Positions 16,329-25,191 of a stretch of 64,000 nt of DNA are shown here, in pieces. Where the stretch lies: assembly GCF_003609645.1 (NCBI RefSeq), contig NZ_MCIB01000039.1, positions 51,908 through 115,907 of the forward strand, given 5' to 3'. A model generated the notes under the pieces. It searched no databases. It worked only from the letters and a program-made list of their open reading frames with translations, and had not been told where the DNA came from. The stretch comes from Thermohalobacter berrensis. Lineage in GTDB: Bacteria > Bacillota > Clostridia > Tissierellales > Thermohalobacteraceae. A program made the position numbers and the translations under genes. The first letter of the stretch is position 1. Every line of letters starts with the position of its first letter.

Positions 16329-18881
16329 TTATACTTTTTTAATAGCTCTCTTAGACTTATACCTATTTACCCAGCTCTTAACTGGACTTGATGGTACTCC
16401 AGGGAATTCAGACTTTGAATTCCATGGTCCTCCAAATATTAAATCTAAGATATGAAGTGCTTTTTTACCACCCTTAACCATAGATTCTCTACATGCAGCA
16501 CAGTAAGCTACCATGTAATCTGATTTTACTTCAGCAGTTCTTCTCTTCATAACTCTAAGAGCTAACTCAGGATTTGCTGGAACTACCATTCCACCAAAGC
16601 CACAACATCTTGTATTTTCTTTTGTATGAGGTGGTTCTTCATACTTATAACCAAGTTCATTTATAATCCATCTTATTCCATCGTGAATCTCTTTTCTATC
16701 TCTAGTTGAGCATGAATCATGAACAGCAAATACTATATCACTATCTTTTCCTATACCTCTTACCTCTTCAGGTAGACCTATTTCAGGTAATACTTCCCAA
16801 AGTGATCTTACTCTTTGGTTAGGACTATATTCTGATATAGTTAGATAACATGATTGACATGCAACTATTATTTCCTCTGCACCAAGTCTATCTATTTCTG
16901 CTTGTAATTGTGCATATCTTTCTTTAAATTTATCTACTTGACCTAGAGCCTTAGTTGGTTTACCACAACATTTTAGTATTGCACCTGTTCCAGGCATTTT
17001 CTTTTGTAAGTATTCTAATACTTTACCAACTGCTTCAGGGTTGTATGATGGTAAACTACATCCTGGTATAAATACCCTTTTTGCTTTACCTGATTTATTT
17101 GCGGCTTTAGTTATGTTAAATAGTTTAGAATATCCTAGTGCCTGGTGCACTTCTATTGCATTATGTCCCTTCATTGGAGATTTTCCGTTATTAGCCTTAA
17201 TCATTTCTTTTCTTATATCCATAAACCTAGCTTTAATTGGGAAATCCTTAGGACATTCTAAAGTACATTGACTACACATATTACATGAATAAGGTATTTT
17301 AGGATTTATTTCTCCTGTTTCAAGAATCTCTTCAAATAGGTCTTTAGGACATTCACAGAAGTCGTTTAACATTTCACATTCCTTCATACAAAGCTTACAT
17401 TCACATTGTAGACATCTTGAAGCTTCTTCTTTAGCCTGTTCTTCTGTAAATCCTAAATCCACCTCAGTAAAGCTCTTAACTCTCTCTTTTGGATCTACCT
17501 TCCTTGTTTCAACCCTTGGTAAGTCTTCTTCTCCTTCTACATCCTTCTCTAACCAAGTTTCATAAGTACCTTCAAATTCTCTATCTTTATACATATCTTC
17601 GCCTTTTAAGAATCTATCTACAGAAGTAGCAGCCTTTCTACCTTCTGCCATAGCCTCTATTGCAATAACTGACCTACCACTTGCATCTCCTGCTACAAAA
17701 ACATTGTCTATTTTAGTCTGTAATGTAACAGGGTCTACTTTAAATCTTCCTCCTCTTTGAGTCTCTAACTGACCTTCAGCTACAAAGGAATTATCTACAC
17801 CTTGACCAACTGCAAATATAACATTATCTACATCTAAAAGTTTCTTATTATTTTCATCATACTGTGGATTAAAGTTACCATCTTTATCAAAAATTGATGT
17901 ACATTTCTTTATTTCAATTCCTGATACCTTGCCATCTTTTCCTATAATTTGATTTGTTCCGAAACTATCATGTACTGTTACTCCTTCTTCTTCAGCCTCT
18001 TCAACCTCCCAGTCGTGGGCAGGCATGTTTTCTTTATCCTCTAGACAAATAAGATGTACTTCTTCTGCTCCTACTCTTCTTGCACTTCTTGCAACATCTA
18101 TTGCAACATTTCCTCCACCAATTACTGCTATCTTCTTTCCTATGTTAAATTTTCTTGTTAAGCTAACTTCTCTTAAGAACTCTACTGCATGGTGAACACC
18201 TTCAAGGTCATGTCCAGGTACTGGTATTATTACTCCTTTGTGTGCACCAACTGCTATAATTACTGCATCATGTTCTTTTCTTAATTGGTCAAAGGAAATA
18301 TCCTTTCCAACCTCTACACCTAGTTTAAATTCAACTCCTAACTTTTCAAGAAGGCTATATTCAAAGTCAATTATATTTCTTGGTAGCCTATATTCAGGAA
18401 TACCTACCCTCATCATACCACCAACAACTGGTAATCTTTCATAAATTGTTACTTTATATCCTTTTCTTCTTAAGTCTAATGCTGCCTGTGCTCCTGCAGG
18501 CCCTGCACCTATTACTGCAACTTTTTTATTTTTCTCATCTTCTGTATCTAATTGCCAAAGATTCTCATTATCATAGTTATCAGCGACAAACCTTTTCAAA
18601 GCAGCAATTGCCATAGGTTGTCTAAAGGCTTCTTCTCTTTTACATTTTTCTTCACATGGATGAGCACATATTCTTCCTAATGTAGCTGGTATAAATAGTT
18701 TTTCTCTTATTAGTTTAATTGCTTCTTCATATTTTCCTTCAGATATTAGATTTACATATCCCTTTACATCAGTGTGCATTGGACATGTAGCTTCACAATA
18801 TGGTGGAGCATCGCCCATACAATTATCAACAATTTCTTGCATCTTTTCTAGGACTTCTTTGGGATAAGTTATCTTTTCCAT
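16329..18881 (-). CDS. GltD-like flavoprotein fused to an HdrB-like CCG/Fe-S module
   Basis: This 850-residue cytoplasmic enzyme has five parts: an N-terminal Fe-S domain (PPYCEATCPMH, CAHPCEEKC, residues 27-80); an FAD motif VIGAGPAGAQA (123-133); an NAD(P) motif VIGGGNVAIDVARSARR; ferredoxin cysteines (CLQCECKLCMKEC, CNMCSQCTLEC); and two CCG domains (CCG-KPTKALG with ACQSC; CCGFGG with YCAAC) as in HdrB/GlpC. The first half matches the glutamate synthase small-subunit fold, the second a heterodisulfide-reductase-like catalytic site. Electrons could run from NAD(P)H through flavin to a disulfide or sulfane-sulfur substrate. Context (rhodaneses, divergent LysR gene) suggests sulfur chemistry; this is inference. 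Confidence 0.88.
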   Translation of the reverse strand: MEKITYPKEVLEKMQEIVDNCMGDAPPYCEATCPMHTDVKGYVNLISEGKYEEAIKLIREKLFIPATLGRICAHPCEEKCKREEAFRQPMAIAALKRFVADNYDNENLWQLDTEDEKNKKVAVIGAGPAGAQAALDLRRKGYKVTIYERLPVVGGMMRVGIPEYRLPRNIIDFEYSLLEKLGVEFKLGVEVGKDISFDQLRKEHDAVIIAVGAHKGVIIPVPGHDLEGVHHAVEFLREVSLTRKFNIGKKIAVIGGGNVAIDVARSARRVGAEEVHLICLEDKENMPAHDWEVEEAEEEGVTVHDSFGTNQIIGKDGKVSGIEIKKCTSIFDKDGNFNPQYDENNKKLLDVDNVIFAVGQGVDNSFVAEGQLETQRGGRFKVDPVTLQTKIDNVFVAGDASGRSVIAIEAMAEGRKAATSVDRFLKGEDMYKDREFEGTYETWLEKDVEGEEDLPRVETRKVDPKERVKSFTEVDLGFTEEQAKEEASRCLQCECKLCMKECEMLNDFCECPKDLFEEILETGEINPKIPYSCNMCSQCTLECPKDFPIKARFMDIRKEMIKANNGKSPMKGHNAIEVHQALGYSKLFNITKAANKSGKAKRVFIPGCSLPSYNPEAVGKVLEYLQKKMPGTGAILKCCGKPTKALGQVDKFKERYAQLQAEIDRLGAEEIIVACQSCYLTISEYSPNQRVRSLWEVLPEIGLPEEVRGIGKDSDIVFAVHDSCSTRDRKEIHDGIRWIINELGYKYEEPPHTKENTRCCGFGGMVVPANPELALRVMKRRTAEVKSDYMVAYCAACRESMVKGGKKALHILDLIFGGPWNSKSEFPGVPSSPVKSWVNRYKSKRAIKKV

Positions 18882-18979
18882 CAGTTGACCCCCTTTATCT
18901 TAACAGGATATTAACATCCTTAACATAATTGTTAATTTCTTTACAATTTAATTATAATATAAAAGAATGTTTTTAAATA

Positions 18980-18994
18980 ATAAGTATTACTTAT
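18980..18994. promoter_or_regulatory. Candidate LysR-type operator
   Basis: ATAAGTATTACTTAT is an imperfect palindrome (ATAAGTA/TACTTAT overlapping) with the T-N11-A form expected for LysR-type regulators. It lies between the divergent oxidoreductase and LysR genes, 99 bp from one start and 121 bp from the other. Confidence 0.5.
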
Positions 18995-19114
18995 GATATA
19001 TAATAATCCTTTATTGAAAGTGAAAAAAATAACAATATTCTAATGTATACAAAAAAAAAACTAAGACATATGTTATAATAATATTATTAATAACTAATAT
19101 CAAAAGGTGATGCT

Positions 19115-20005
19115 ATGAACCTACAATATTTAAAGGCTTTTTTTGTTACTGTAAAAGTTAATAGTATTTCTAAGGCTGCAAAAATCCTTCACTTAACACA
19201 ACCAGGATTAAGTATGCAAATCCAATCTTTAGAAAAGGAATTACAAGTAAACCTTCTTAAAAGGAGTAATAAAGGGGTTGAATTAACTGAAGCAGGGAAA
19301 ATAGTATTTGATTATGCCAATACTATACTTTCACTACAGGAAAACATCGAAAGGGATTTAGAAAATTTGAAAACTGAAAAGAAACAGCTTTTAATAGGCT
19401 CCTGTAAAGCTTTAGGAGAATATGCCCTTCCCTGTAGTATATATGTTTTTAAACAGGATAATAAGGATTTAGATATAAACTTAGAAATTAGTAATACTGA
19501 TGAGGTAGTTGAAAACCTTTTAGATAGAACTGTTAATATAGGACTTATAAACGACAAAGTTAATAATAAAGAGTTAAAGGTTGAAAAGATTACCTCAGAC
19601 AAGCTATTGCTTGTAACCTCTCTTCCTGTTGTTAAGGATAAAATTTCTATTGATGAAATTACTAAACTGCCCCTTATTTTTAGAGAAAAAGGATCAGGAA
19701 CTAGGAGAAATATTTTAAAGACATTAAAAAAACATAATATTACCTATGAAGACTTAAATATTGTGTATCTATTAAACTCCATGGAGGCAATAAAAACTTC
19801 AGTTATTTCAGGTAAAGGTATCTCATTTATTCCTGAACTAAGTATTAAGAGGGAATTAAGGGATAAGACCCTTAAGGTAATTGAAATAGAAGGCCTTGAT
19901 ATAGTTACTAATTTCTACCTTGCTTACAGAAAAGATCATGATCTAACCCCACATGAGGTTGAATTTATTAACTTTATTAAATCACCAAATAGAGGTTTTT
20001 GCTAA
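19115..20005 (+). CDS. LysR-family transcriptional regulator
   Basis: This 296-residue protein has an N-terminal winged helix-turn-helix (residues 1-60: FFVTVKVNSISKAAKILHLT, LSMQIQSLEKELQ) and a periplasmic-binding-like effector domain. It is similar in build to CysB/CysL-type regulators of sulfur metabolism. It is divergent from the Fe-S oxidoreductase gene, the classic LysR arrangement, so it most likely controls that gene and perhaps the rhodaneses. The effector is not known; a sulfur compound or acetylserine-type molecule is plausible. AAAGGTGATG is the ribosome site. Confidence 0.92.
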   Translation: MNLQYLKAFFVTVKVNSISKAAKILHLTQPGLSMQIQSLEKELQVNLLKRSNKGVELTEAGKIVFDYANTILSLQENIERDLENLKTEKKQLLIGSCKALGEYALPCSIYVFKQDNKDLDINLEISNTDEVVENLLDRTVNIGLINDKVNNKELKVEKITSDKLLLVTSLPVVKDKISIDEITKLPLIFREKGSGTRRNILKTLKKHNITYEDLNIVYLLNSMEAIKTSVISGKGISFIPELSIKRELRDKTLKVIEIEGLDIVTNFYLAYRKDHDLTPHEVEFINFIKSPNRGFC

Positions 20006-20007
20006 AA

Positions 20008-20038
20008 AAAGCTGATGGATTTTATATCCATCAGCTTT
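20008..20038. terminator. Terminator of LysR gene
   Basis: AAAGCTGATGGA and TCCATCAGCTTT pair just after the LysR stop. T-rich sequence follows on the plus strand. The stem sequence resembles the hairpin at 100-131. Confidence 0.8.
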
Positions 20039-20057
20039 CTTTTATTATCCTAAGCTA

Positions 20058-20079
20058 AGGGCTGAATATATTCAGCCCT
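20058..20079 (-). terminator. Terminator of the ten-gene YeeE-to-APH operon
   Basis: AGGGCTGAATA is followed directly by its complement TATTCAGCCCT, 4 bp after the stop of the last gene. The U tract is weak, but together with the LysR terminator it separates the convergent units. Confidence 0.55.
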
Positions 20080-20082
20080 AAA

Positions 20083-21087
20083 CTAAAAATATTCCTTTAG
20101 TAATTCATTCATAAAATCTAAATCTAAGTACTCTTCTATTTTCCTAAATGTATCCATATTCTTAATCTCTTTATCTGGTCTCTGATACTCTAGCCATGCA
20201 TAAGCACACCATGATAGGGCCCTTAAGAGTAAATATGGCATATATAAGTGTACCCTTTCCCTAATATCTTTATGTTCTCCTTTAAGCTCTTTTTCATACT
20301 CTTTATAAAAGTCTTCTTTTTCTTCCTCTGACAATACATAATTTCTCTTCCATAGGGTAGTTGTTTTAGCTAAAAATTGTGTAAGGTCCTGACAAGGATC
20401 ACTTATTACAGGCTTTTCCCAGTCAATTAAATAACTTTTATCTTTACCTATAATAAAATTGTGAGAATTAACCTCTGTATTATTTATCACATGCCACTTA
20501 TTTTCTTTAAAATATTTCTCCTTATGTCTATTATCTTCTGCCCATTTAAGGAATTTTATAAAGAACTTTTTTAGTTCCTTATCCACTTTTGGTGATTCAA
20601 GATAATTTGTAAGTAATCTCTTTCCTTCATTAATTCTATCAGTAAATATATTTTCTTCTACTATAAAATTAGATATATCTATTTTTTCTAAATTTATTGA
20701 ATGAATATTAGCAAATATTTTAGCAGCCTTCTTAAGGTCTTTACTATATTCTAAGGGTCTTCCCTCTAGGAATTCCATAACTAAAATCCCATAATCAAAA
20801 TAATCTTTAGTATCATCTACGAAATAAACATCTGGAGTTACACCACTTACTTTAAGCCTTTTTAAAGCTTCATATTCATATCTTATCTGATTTTGAAGCT
20901 CAAGCTGACTTCCTGTATTCACTCTAAAAACATATTTTTTGTTTCCATTATCAACTGTAAAGTTAATATTATATTCTCCCTGTGCCAAAAATGAAACATT
21001 AAAGTTATTTCCAAGCTTCAAAATACTATTTACCTTATCTTGTTTTAAATAATCAGCTATTTTATCCCTTAATGTATCTCTTAACAT
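20083..21087 (-). CDS. Aminoglycoside-phosphotransferase-fold protein
   Basis: This 334-residue APH/choline-kinase-fold protein has an N-lobe with KYVFRVNTGSQLELQ and YEYEALKRL, a hinge ILVMEFLEGRPL, and a C-lobe with SHNFIIG and the metal site YLIDWEKP. The usual catalytic H-G-D is replaced by N-T-E, so activity with the normal mechanism is doubtful or uses Glu. I choose ATG 21087, 8 nt after GGGGTGAT, over an upstream GTG that lies inside that site. The gene starts inside the 3' end of the preceding transferase gene (26-nt overlap) and ends the operon. Substrate unknown; a sugar or amino-alcohol made by the adjacent transferases is a guess. Confidence 0.75.
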   Translation of the reverse strand: MLRDTLRDKIADYLKQDKVNSILKLGNNFNVSFLAQGEYNINFTVDNGNKKYVFRVNTGSQLELQNQIRYEYEALKRLKVSGVTPDVYFVDDTKDYFDYGILVMEFLEGRPLEYSKDLKKAAKIFANIHSINLEKIDISNFIVEENIFTDRINEGKRLLTNYLESPKVDKELKKFFIKFLKWAEDNRHKEKYFKENKWHVINNTEVNSHNFIIGKDKSYLIDWEKPVISDPCQDLTQFLAKTTTLWKRNYVLSEEEKEDFYKEYEKELKGEHKDIRERVHLYMPYLLLRALSWCAYAWLEYQRPDKEIKNMDTFRKIEEYLDLDFMNELLKEYF

Positions 21088-21772
21088 ACTTAAAATCACC
21101 CCAATTATTCTTTAGAAATTTAATTGTATTTTCAGGGTAAATTCCTTTTTTAAATTCTCTATTATTTATCCTTTTATTAAAGCTTATTAAATCATCCTTT
21201 GTATCAATATCTCTATGTTTATTTAATAAATCCACTTTTAATCCTAGGCTATTTGCAATATCAACGGTACCCTCAAGTACAGTTTTATTACCCCATTTTA
21301 AATTTCCAGTAAACAATTCCTTGTATATTCTCTTCATTCCAACAAAATAATAGCCACCATCAAAGGTTGGTCCTATGACAATATCACTTTTCTCTAGCTT
21401 TTTGAAGGAATCTTTTATCTCTTCATAATGTATATCAGGTATATCTGAACCCATAAGACATACCTTTGAATAACCCTTATTAAATATATGTTTAAATGCA
21501 TTTAGCATCTTTTCTCCTAAATCATGTCCATTTTGAGGAAAACACTCTATATAATCAGGTACAATATCTTTCATTAAGTCAAAAGAATCCTCTGGAGTAT
21601 AAGTAAGGTATATATCAATATCATTTTTTATATAGTCAAACATATTAAATAAGTCCTTAAGAAAACATCTATGAATTTCAGCACATTCTTCAGCTGTAAG
21701 AATCTCCATAAGTCTAGTCTTTGTTTTACCGGGAATAGGAACCCTTGTCATTAAGATAAAAGCTTCCATCAT
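21062..21772 (-). CDS. TIGR04282-type glycosyltransferase (DUF2064)
   Basis: This 236-residue GT-A-fold protein is of the family annotated as rSAM/selenodomain-associated transferase 1 or arsenosugar biosynthesis transferase. Motifs are F-I-L-M-T-R-V-P-I-P-G-K-T-K-T-R-L, LMGSDIPDI and GPTFDGGYYFVGM. Its ATG overlaps the stop of the partner transferase (ATGA), so the two are coupled. The pair is common beside rSAM and selenium or arsenic genes, but none is in this window. The sugar donor and acceptor are unknown. Confidence 0.85.
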   Translation of the reverse strand: MMEAFILMTRVPIPGKTKTRLMEILTAEECAEIHRCFLKDLFNMFDYIKNDIDIYLTYTPEDSFDLMKDIVPDYIECFPQNGHDLGEKMLNAFKHIFNKGYSKVCLMGSDIPDIHYEEIKDSFKKLEKSDIVIGPTFDGGYYFVGMKRIYKELFTGNLKWGNKTVLEGTVDIANSLGLKVDLLNKHRDIDTKDDLISFNKRINNREFKKGIYPENTIKFLKNNWGDFKYVKRYIKG

Positions 21773-22443
21773 CTAGCCTCCCTATAAATTTTACTCAACC
21801 TAGAAGGGGGTACTCCTAATAAATATAATACTTTAATTTTATGCATTAATAGTAATGTTTTAAGGGGTCCTCCTTTTTTAAATCGTCTAGCTGATGTACC
21901 TATAGGAACTTCTAATATTTTTATTTTTCCTTCCTTAGACAATCTTCTTGAAAACTCCCAATCTTCCATTATATCTATTTCTGGATATCCTCCTAATTTA
22001 TTGAAAATGTCTCTTTTTACGAAAATTCCTTGGTCACCAAAAAATAGTTTTAAATATTTTGCCCTCCAGTTTGAGGTTATTGATACAAATTTCATAAAAG
22101 CTGTATTATAATCGGAAAAGTAAAGTGAAAATCCCCCTCCAATACATCCGTTACTTACTGTTTTTTCTATCTCTTTTAATGAACTTTTATCTAATATTGA
22201 ATCTGAATGCACAAACCATAATATATCTCCCTTTGCCTCTTTAGCACCCTTATTCATTTGGTATGCTCTACCTTTTCTACTCTTTATAACCTTAGCATAT
22301 TTAGATGCAATTTCCACAGTCTTATCTCTACTTCCACCATCTACAACTATAATCTCTTTTTCGCCCTCTAATCTGTTAAGGCCTTCTAAAACCCTTTCTA
22401 TGCTTTTTTCCTCATTTAATACTGGAACTATTATAGATATCAT
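21769..22443 (-). CDS. TIGR04283-type family 2 glycosyltransferase
   Basis: This 224-residue GT2 protein has SIIVPVLNEEKSIERVLEGL at the start, VVDGGSRDKT, WFVHSDS (the metal-binding D-x-D-like site) and a later DQGIFVKRDIF. The family is annotated as rSAM/selenodomain-associated transferase 2. It has no membrane anchor. It overlaps the TIGR04282 gene by 4 nt and lies 27 bp after the ABC ATPase gene in the same operon. Confidence 0.88.
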   Translation of the reverse strand: MISIIVPVLNEEKSIERVLEGLNRLEGEKEIIVVDGGSRDKTVEIASKYAKVIKSRKGRAYQMNKGAKEAKGDILWFVHSDSILDKSSLKEIEKTVSNGCIGGGFSLYFSDYNTAFMKFVSITSNWRAKYLKLFFGDQGIFVKRDIFNKLGGYPEIDIMEDWEFSRRLSKEGKIKILEVPIGTSARRFKKGGPLKTLLLMHKIKVLYLLGVPPSRLSKIYREAR

Positions 22444-22470
22444 AATACCACCTTATAAAAATAAAAATTA

Positions 22471-23499
22471 TTATTCTTCTTTGAAAAACACTGCATCATT
22501 AAAATCTATTTTTACAGATACCATATCACCAACATTATAGTTTTTATTAAACTTAGTTATACACTTAATCTCTACATCATTAATTAAAATATTATAATAC
22601 ATTCTATCTCCTGCAAATTTCTTTTTCTTTATTTTGCCTAAAAGACCTGTATCTACATCTTTAGAAAAAATCTCAATTTCTTCAGGCCTTATCATTGCCT
22701 TTCCTTTAGAAAATTTATTAAATGTAGTTTTAAAATTGCCTATTCTTGACTTAAATATATTGTTTTCTATTGTTCCCTTTATATAATTTTTCTCTCCAAA
22801 AAAATCTGCCACATCTTTGGTAGCTGGTTTTTTATATATTTCTTCAGGTGAACCAAACTGCCTTATTTTACCTTCTAACATTACTGCAACCTTATCAGAG
22901 GTCATTAAAGCCTCTTCCCTATCATGTGTAACTAAAATTGTAGTTATCTTTAGCTGTTTTTGTAATTCACATACAAATTCCCTCATGTTTTCTCTTAATC
23001 TTCCATCTAAATTTGAAAAAGGTTCGTCTAAAAGTAATACCTTAGGTTCTACTGCTATTGCCCTTGCTAGGGCTACCCTCTGCTTTTGTCCTCCTGAAAG
23101 TTCTCTAGGATATTTTTTTTCATGTCCATTTAATCTTACCAAATTTATCATTTCTTTAACCTTTTTATCCCTTACTTTTTTATCCACTTTAGCCATTTTA
23201 AGTCCAAAACCTATATTTTCCTCTACTGTCATATGGGGAAATAAAAGATAGTCTTGAAAAACTATTACTGTCTCCCTTTTTTCTACTGGAACAGCTAATA
23301 CAGATTTATTATTTAAAAGTACATCTCCATTGTCTGGATAAATAAGTCCAGTAATAATCTTTAAGGTAGTAGTTTTACCACAACCTGATGGACCTAGAAG
23401 GGATACCATTTCTCCTTCCTCAACGACCAAGTTGATATTATCTAATATAATCTTATTATCAAACTTTTTAGTTATATTTTTTAGCTCAAGTCTTGACAT
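22471..23499 (-). CDS. ABC importer ATP-binding protein (PotA/YnjD-like)
   Basis: This 342-residue ATPase has Walker A GPSGCGKTT, signature LSGGQKQR, Walker B VLLLDEPF and the switch His in VTHDREEA, then a TOBE-like C-terminal domain (from about residue 240). I place the start at ATG 23499 (SRLELKN...), 8 nt after AAGGAG, not at the longer frame to 23565, which would run into the preceding permease gene. It is part of an importer with two permeases and a YnjB-like binding protein. Confidence 0.92.
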   Translation of the reverse strand: MSRLELKNITKKFDNKIILDNINLVVEEGEMVSLLGPSGCGKTTTLKIITGLIYPDNGDVLLNNKSVLAVPVEKRETVIVFQDYLLFPHMTVEENIGFGLKMAKVDKKVRDKKVKEMINLVRLNGHEKKYPRELSGGQKQRVALARAIAVEPKVLLLDEPFSNLDGRLRENMREFVCELQKQLKITTILVTHDREEALMTSDKVAVMLEGKIRQFGSPEEIYKKPATKDVADFFGEKNYIKGTIENNIFKSRIGNFKTTFNKFSKGKAMIRPEEIEIFSKDVDTGLLGKIKKKKFAGDRMYYNILINDVEIKCITKFNKNYNVGDMVSVKIDFNDAVFFKEE

Positions 23500-23512
23500 C
23501 TCTACATTCTCC

Positions 23513-24328
23513 TTATATATAGAAGTAGTTTTCTGCTTTATAGTAAGCCTTAACTGTTTTTTCAATTACTACAAACAATACCAAAGATGTTAGTATAAAG
23601 ATCAAGCTATATACTGAAGCCATCATTCTGTCTCCACTTTGTATATATGGGAACATTAACATAAAAAATGTAACTATTTTTCCTCCACCGATTAAAAAGG
23701 TAGTAAAATATTGACTAAAAGAGACGATAAAAATTAAACTACCAGCAGATACTAACCCTGGTGAAATCATAGGTAAAGTTATATAAAAAAAGGTCTTATA
23801 GGGATTTGCCCCTAAAACCCTTGCTTGCATCTCCATTGATTCTCCTATTATCTCAAATACATTAGTAAGTATCCGTACTCCATAGGGTATACAAGGTATA
23901 ATATGCATTAATACAACTCCTAAAAATGTATTTGCCAAACCTAAACGTATAAATGTAACATGTATACCCATACTTACAGCAACTGGAGGTACAATTATAG
24001 GAGCAAGAATTAATAGCTTAAATAATCTCTTTCCTTTAAATTTATATAAACCTAAGGCTTTAGCTGCTGGAATACTTATAAAAAGAGTTATTATTGTAAC
24101 TACTGATGAAAGCCATACACTAAATAACAATGTTTTTAACGACTTACTAGTTGGACTAAAAACATATTTTATTGCCCTTAGACCAAATGCTTTTGGTACT
24201 ATATTAGGCCAAGGCCAATTTTTTGTAAAACTCCAAACAAATAAAATTACTAAAGGAAAAAGTAGTAAAAATATTATTGAATACATAATAACCGTAAAAA
24301 ATAAGCTTCTTTTTTTCATTTTTTTCAC
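23513..24328 (-). CDS. ABC transporter permease 2
   Basis: This 271-residue membrane protein has six predicted helices and the EAA loop ESMEMQARVLGANPYKTFFY about 60 residues before the last helix pair. Its start overlaps the stop of the first permease by 4 nt. It belongs to the PotC/YnjC-like class. It pairs with the protein at 24325-25188 to form the channel. Confidence 0.92.
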   Translation of the reverse strand: MKKMKKRSLFFTVIMYSIIFLLLFPLVILFVWSFTKNWPWPNIVPKAFGLRAIKYVFSPTSKSLKTLLFSVWLSSVVTIITLFISIPAAKALGLYKFKGKRLFKLLILAPIIVPPVAVSMGIHVTFIRLGLANTFLGVVLMHIIPCIPYGVRILTNVFEIIGESMEMQARVLGANPYKTFFYITLPMISPGLVSAGSLIFIVSFSQYFTTFLIGGGKIVTFFMLMFPYIQSGDRMMASVYSLIFILTSLVLFVVIEKTVKAYYKAENYFYI

Positions 24329-25188
24329 CCATCATATTTAGATATTAATTTAAAACTTTTATGATAAAGCCACACCAATATTATAGAAATAAATGTAAGA
24401 CTCATATTTATAACCATTGAATAGGGTCTATGTGTTAAATCAGGATTATTATACTCAATATAGGCTTTAACAGGTAATGCCTTTGGAGCAGTAGGTCCAA
24501 GAAGATATGGAACCTCAAATGCGCCAAAAGAGAATGCAAATATTATTATAAAAGCAGAAAAAACCGATGGCATAATCAAAGGAAGTAAAATATGAAAAAA
24601 GACTTGTCTTTTATTTGCACCTAAATTTAGTGCAACTTCTGAAAGTTTATCGTTTATATTACTCAATATAGTATATACTACCATAGCTATGAAGGGAATT
24701 TCCTTCCAAACATAGGCTAAAATTATACCAATTCCCCTATTATCAAATATTAACGAAGGAAATTCTGACTGACTACTTATTATCCCCATATTGTATAGTA
24801 TTCTTGGAAGTATCCCACTTTGAGATAAAACATTATACATAAGTAGTGCAGCAACAGCATGGGGTACAATTATAGGGAGTTTATATACAATCTGTTCCAT
24901 TCTTTCCTTTTTATTGCTTCGTAAGATTGAATAGGCTAATAAAATACCAACAATAATTGCAATTATAGATGATGTAAATGAAATATAAAGACTAAAGCTT
25001 AATGAAGATAAAAAGCTTTTATCTGTTAAAACTTCTTTATAATACTTTAATGTTATATCCTTTAGTCCTACTACTGGAAAATAACCTAAGCTCTGGATTA
25101 GTGCCATGACTAATCCAGAGACAAATATACCTAAAATCACCAACATTACTGGTAATAGTAGAACATAAGGTTTTAGATTTCTTTTCAC
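24325..25188 (-). CDS. ABC transporter permease 1
   Basis: This 287-residue membrane protein has six predicted helices and the EAA loop DKLSEVALNLGANKRQVFFH. It lies 3 bp after the binding-protein gene. E. coli YnjC is, as I recall, one long permease; here the two halves appear as two genes. Substrate unknown. Confidence 0.92.
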   Translation of the reverse strand: MKRNLKPYVLLLPVMLVILGIFVSGLVMALIQSLGYFPVVGLKDITLKYYKEVLTDKSFLSSLSFSLYISFTSSIIAIIVGILLAYSILRSNKKERMEQIVYKLPIIVPHAVAALLMYNVLSQSGILPRILYNMGIISSQSEFPSLIFDNRGIGIILAYVWKEIPFIAMVVYTILSNINDKLSEVALNLGANKRQVFFHILLPLIMPSVFSAFIIIFAFSFGAFEVPYLLGPTAPKALPVKAYIEYNNPDLTHRPYSMVINMSLTFISIILVWLYHKSFKLISKYDG

Positions 25189-25191
25189 TTA

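Noticed and set aside
20083..21087. Aminoglycoside resistance gene
   Set aside because: The APH fold is present but the catalytic loop is changed and it is embedded in a transport/transferase operon; no basis to call resistance.
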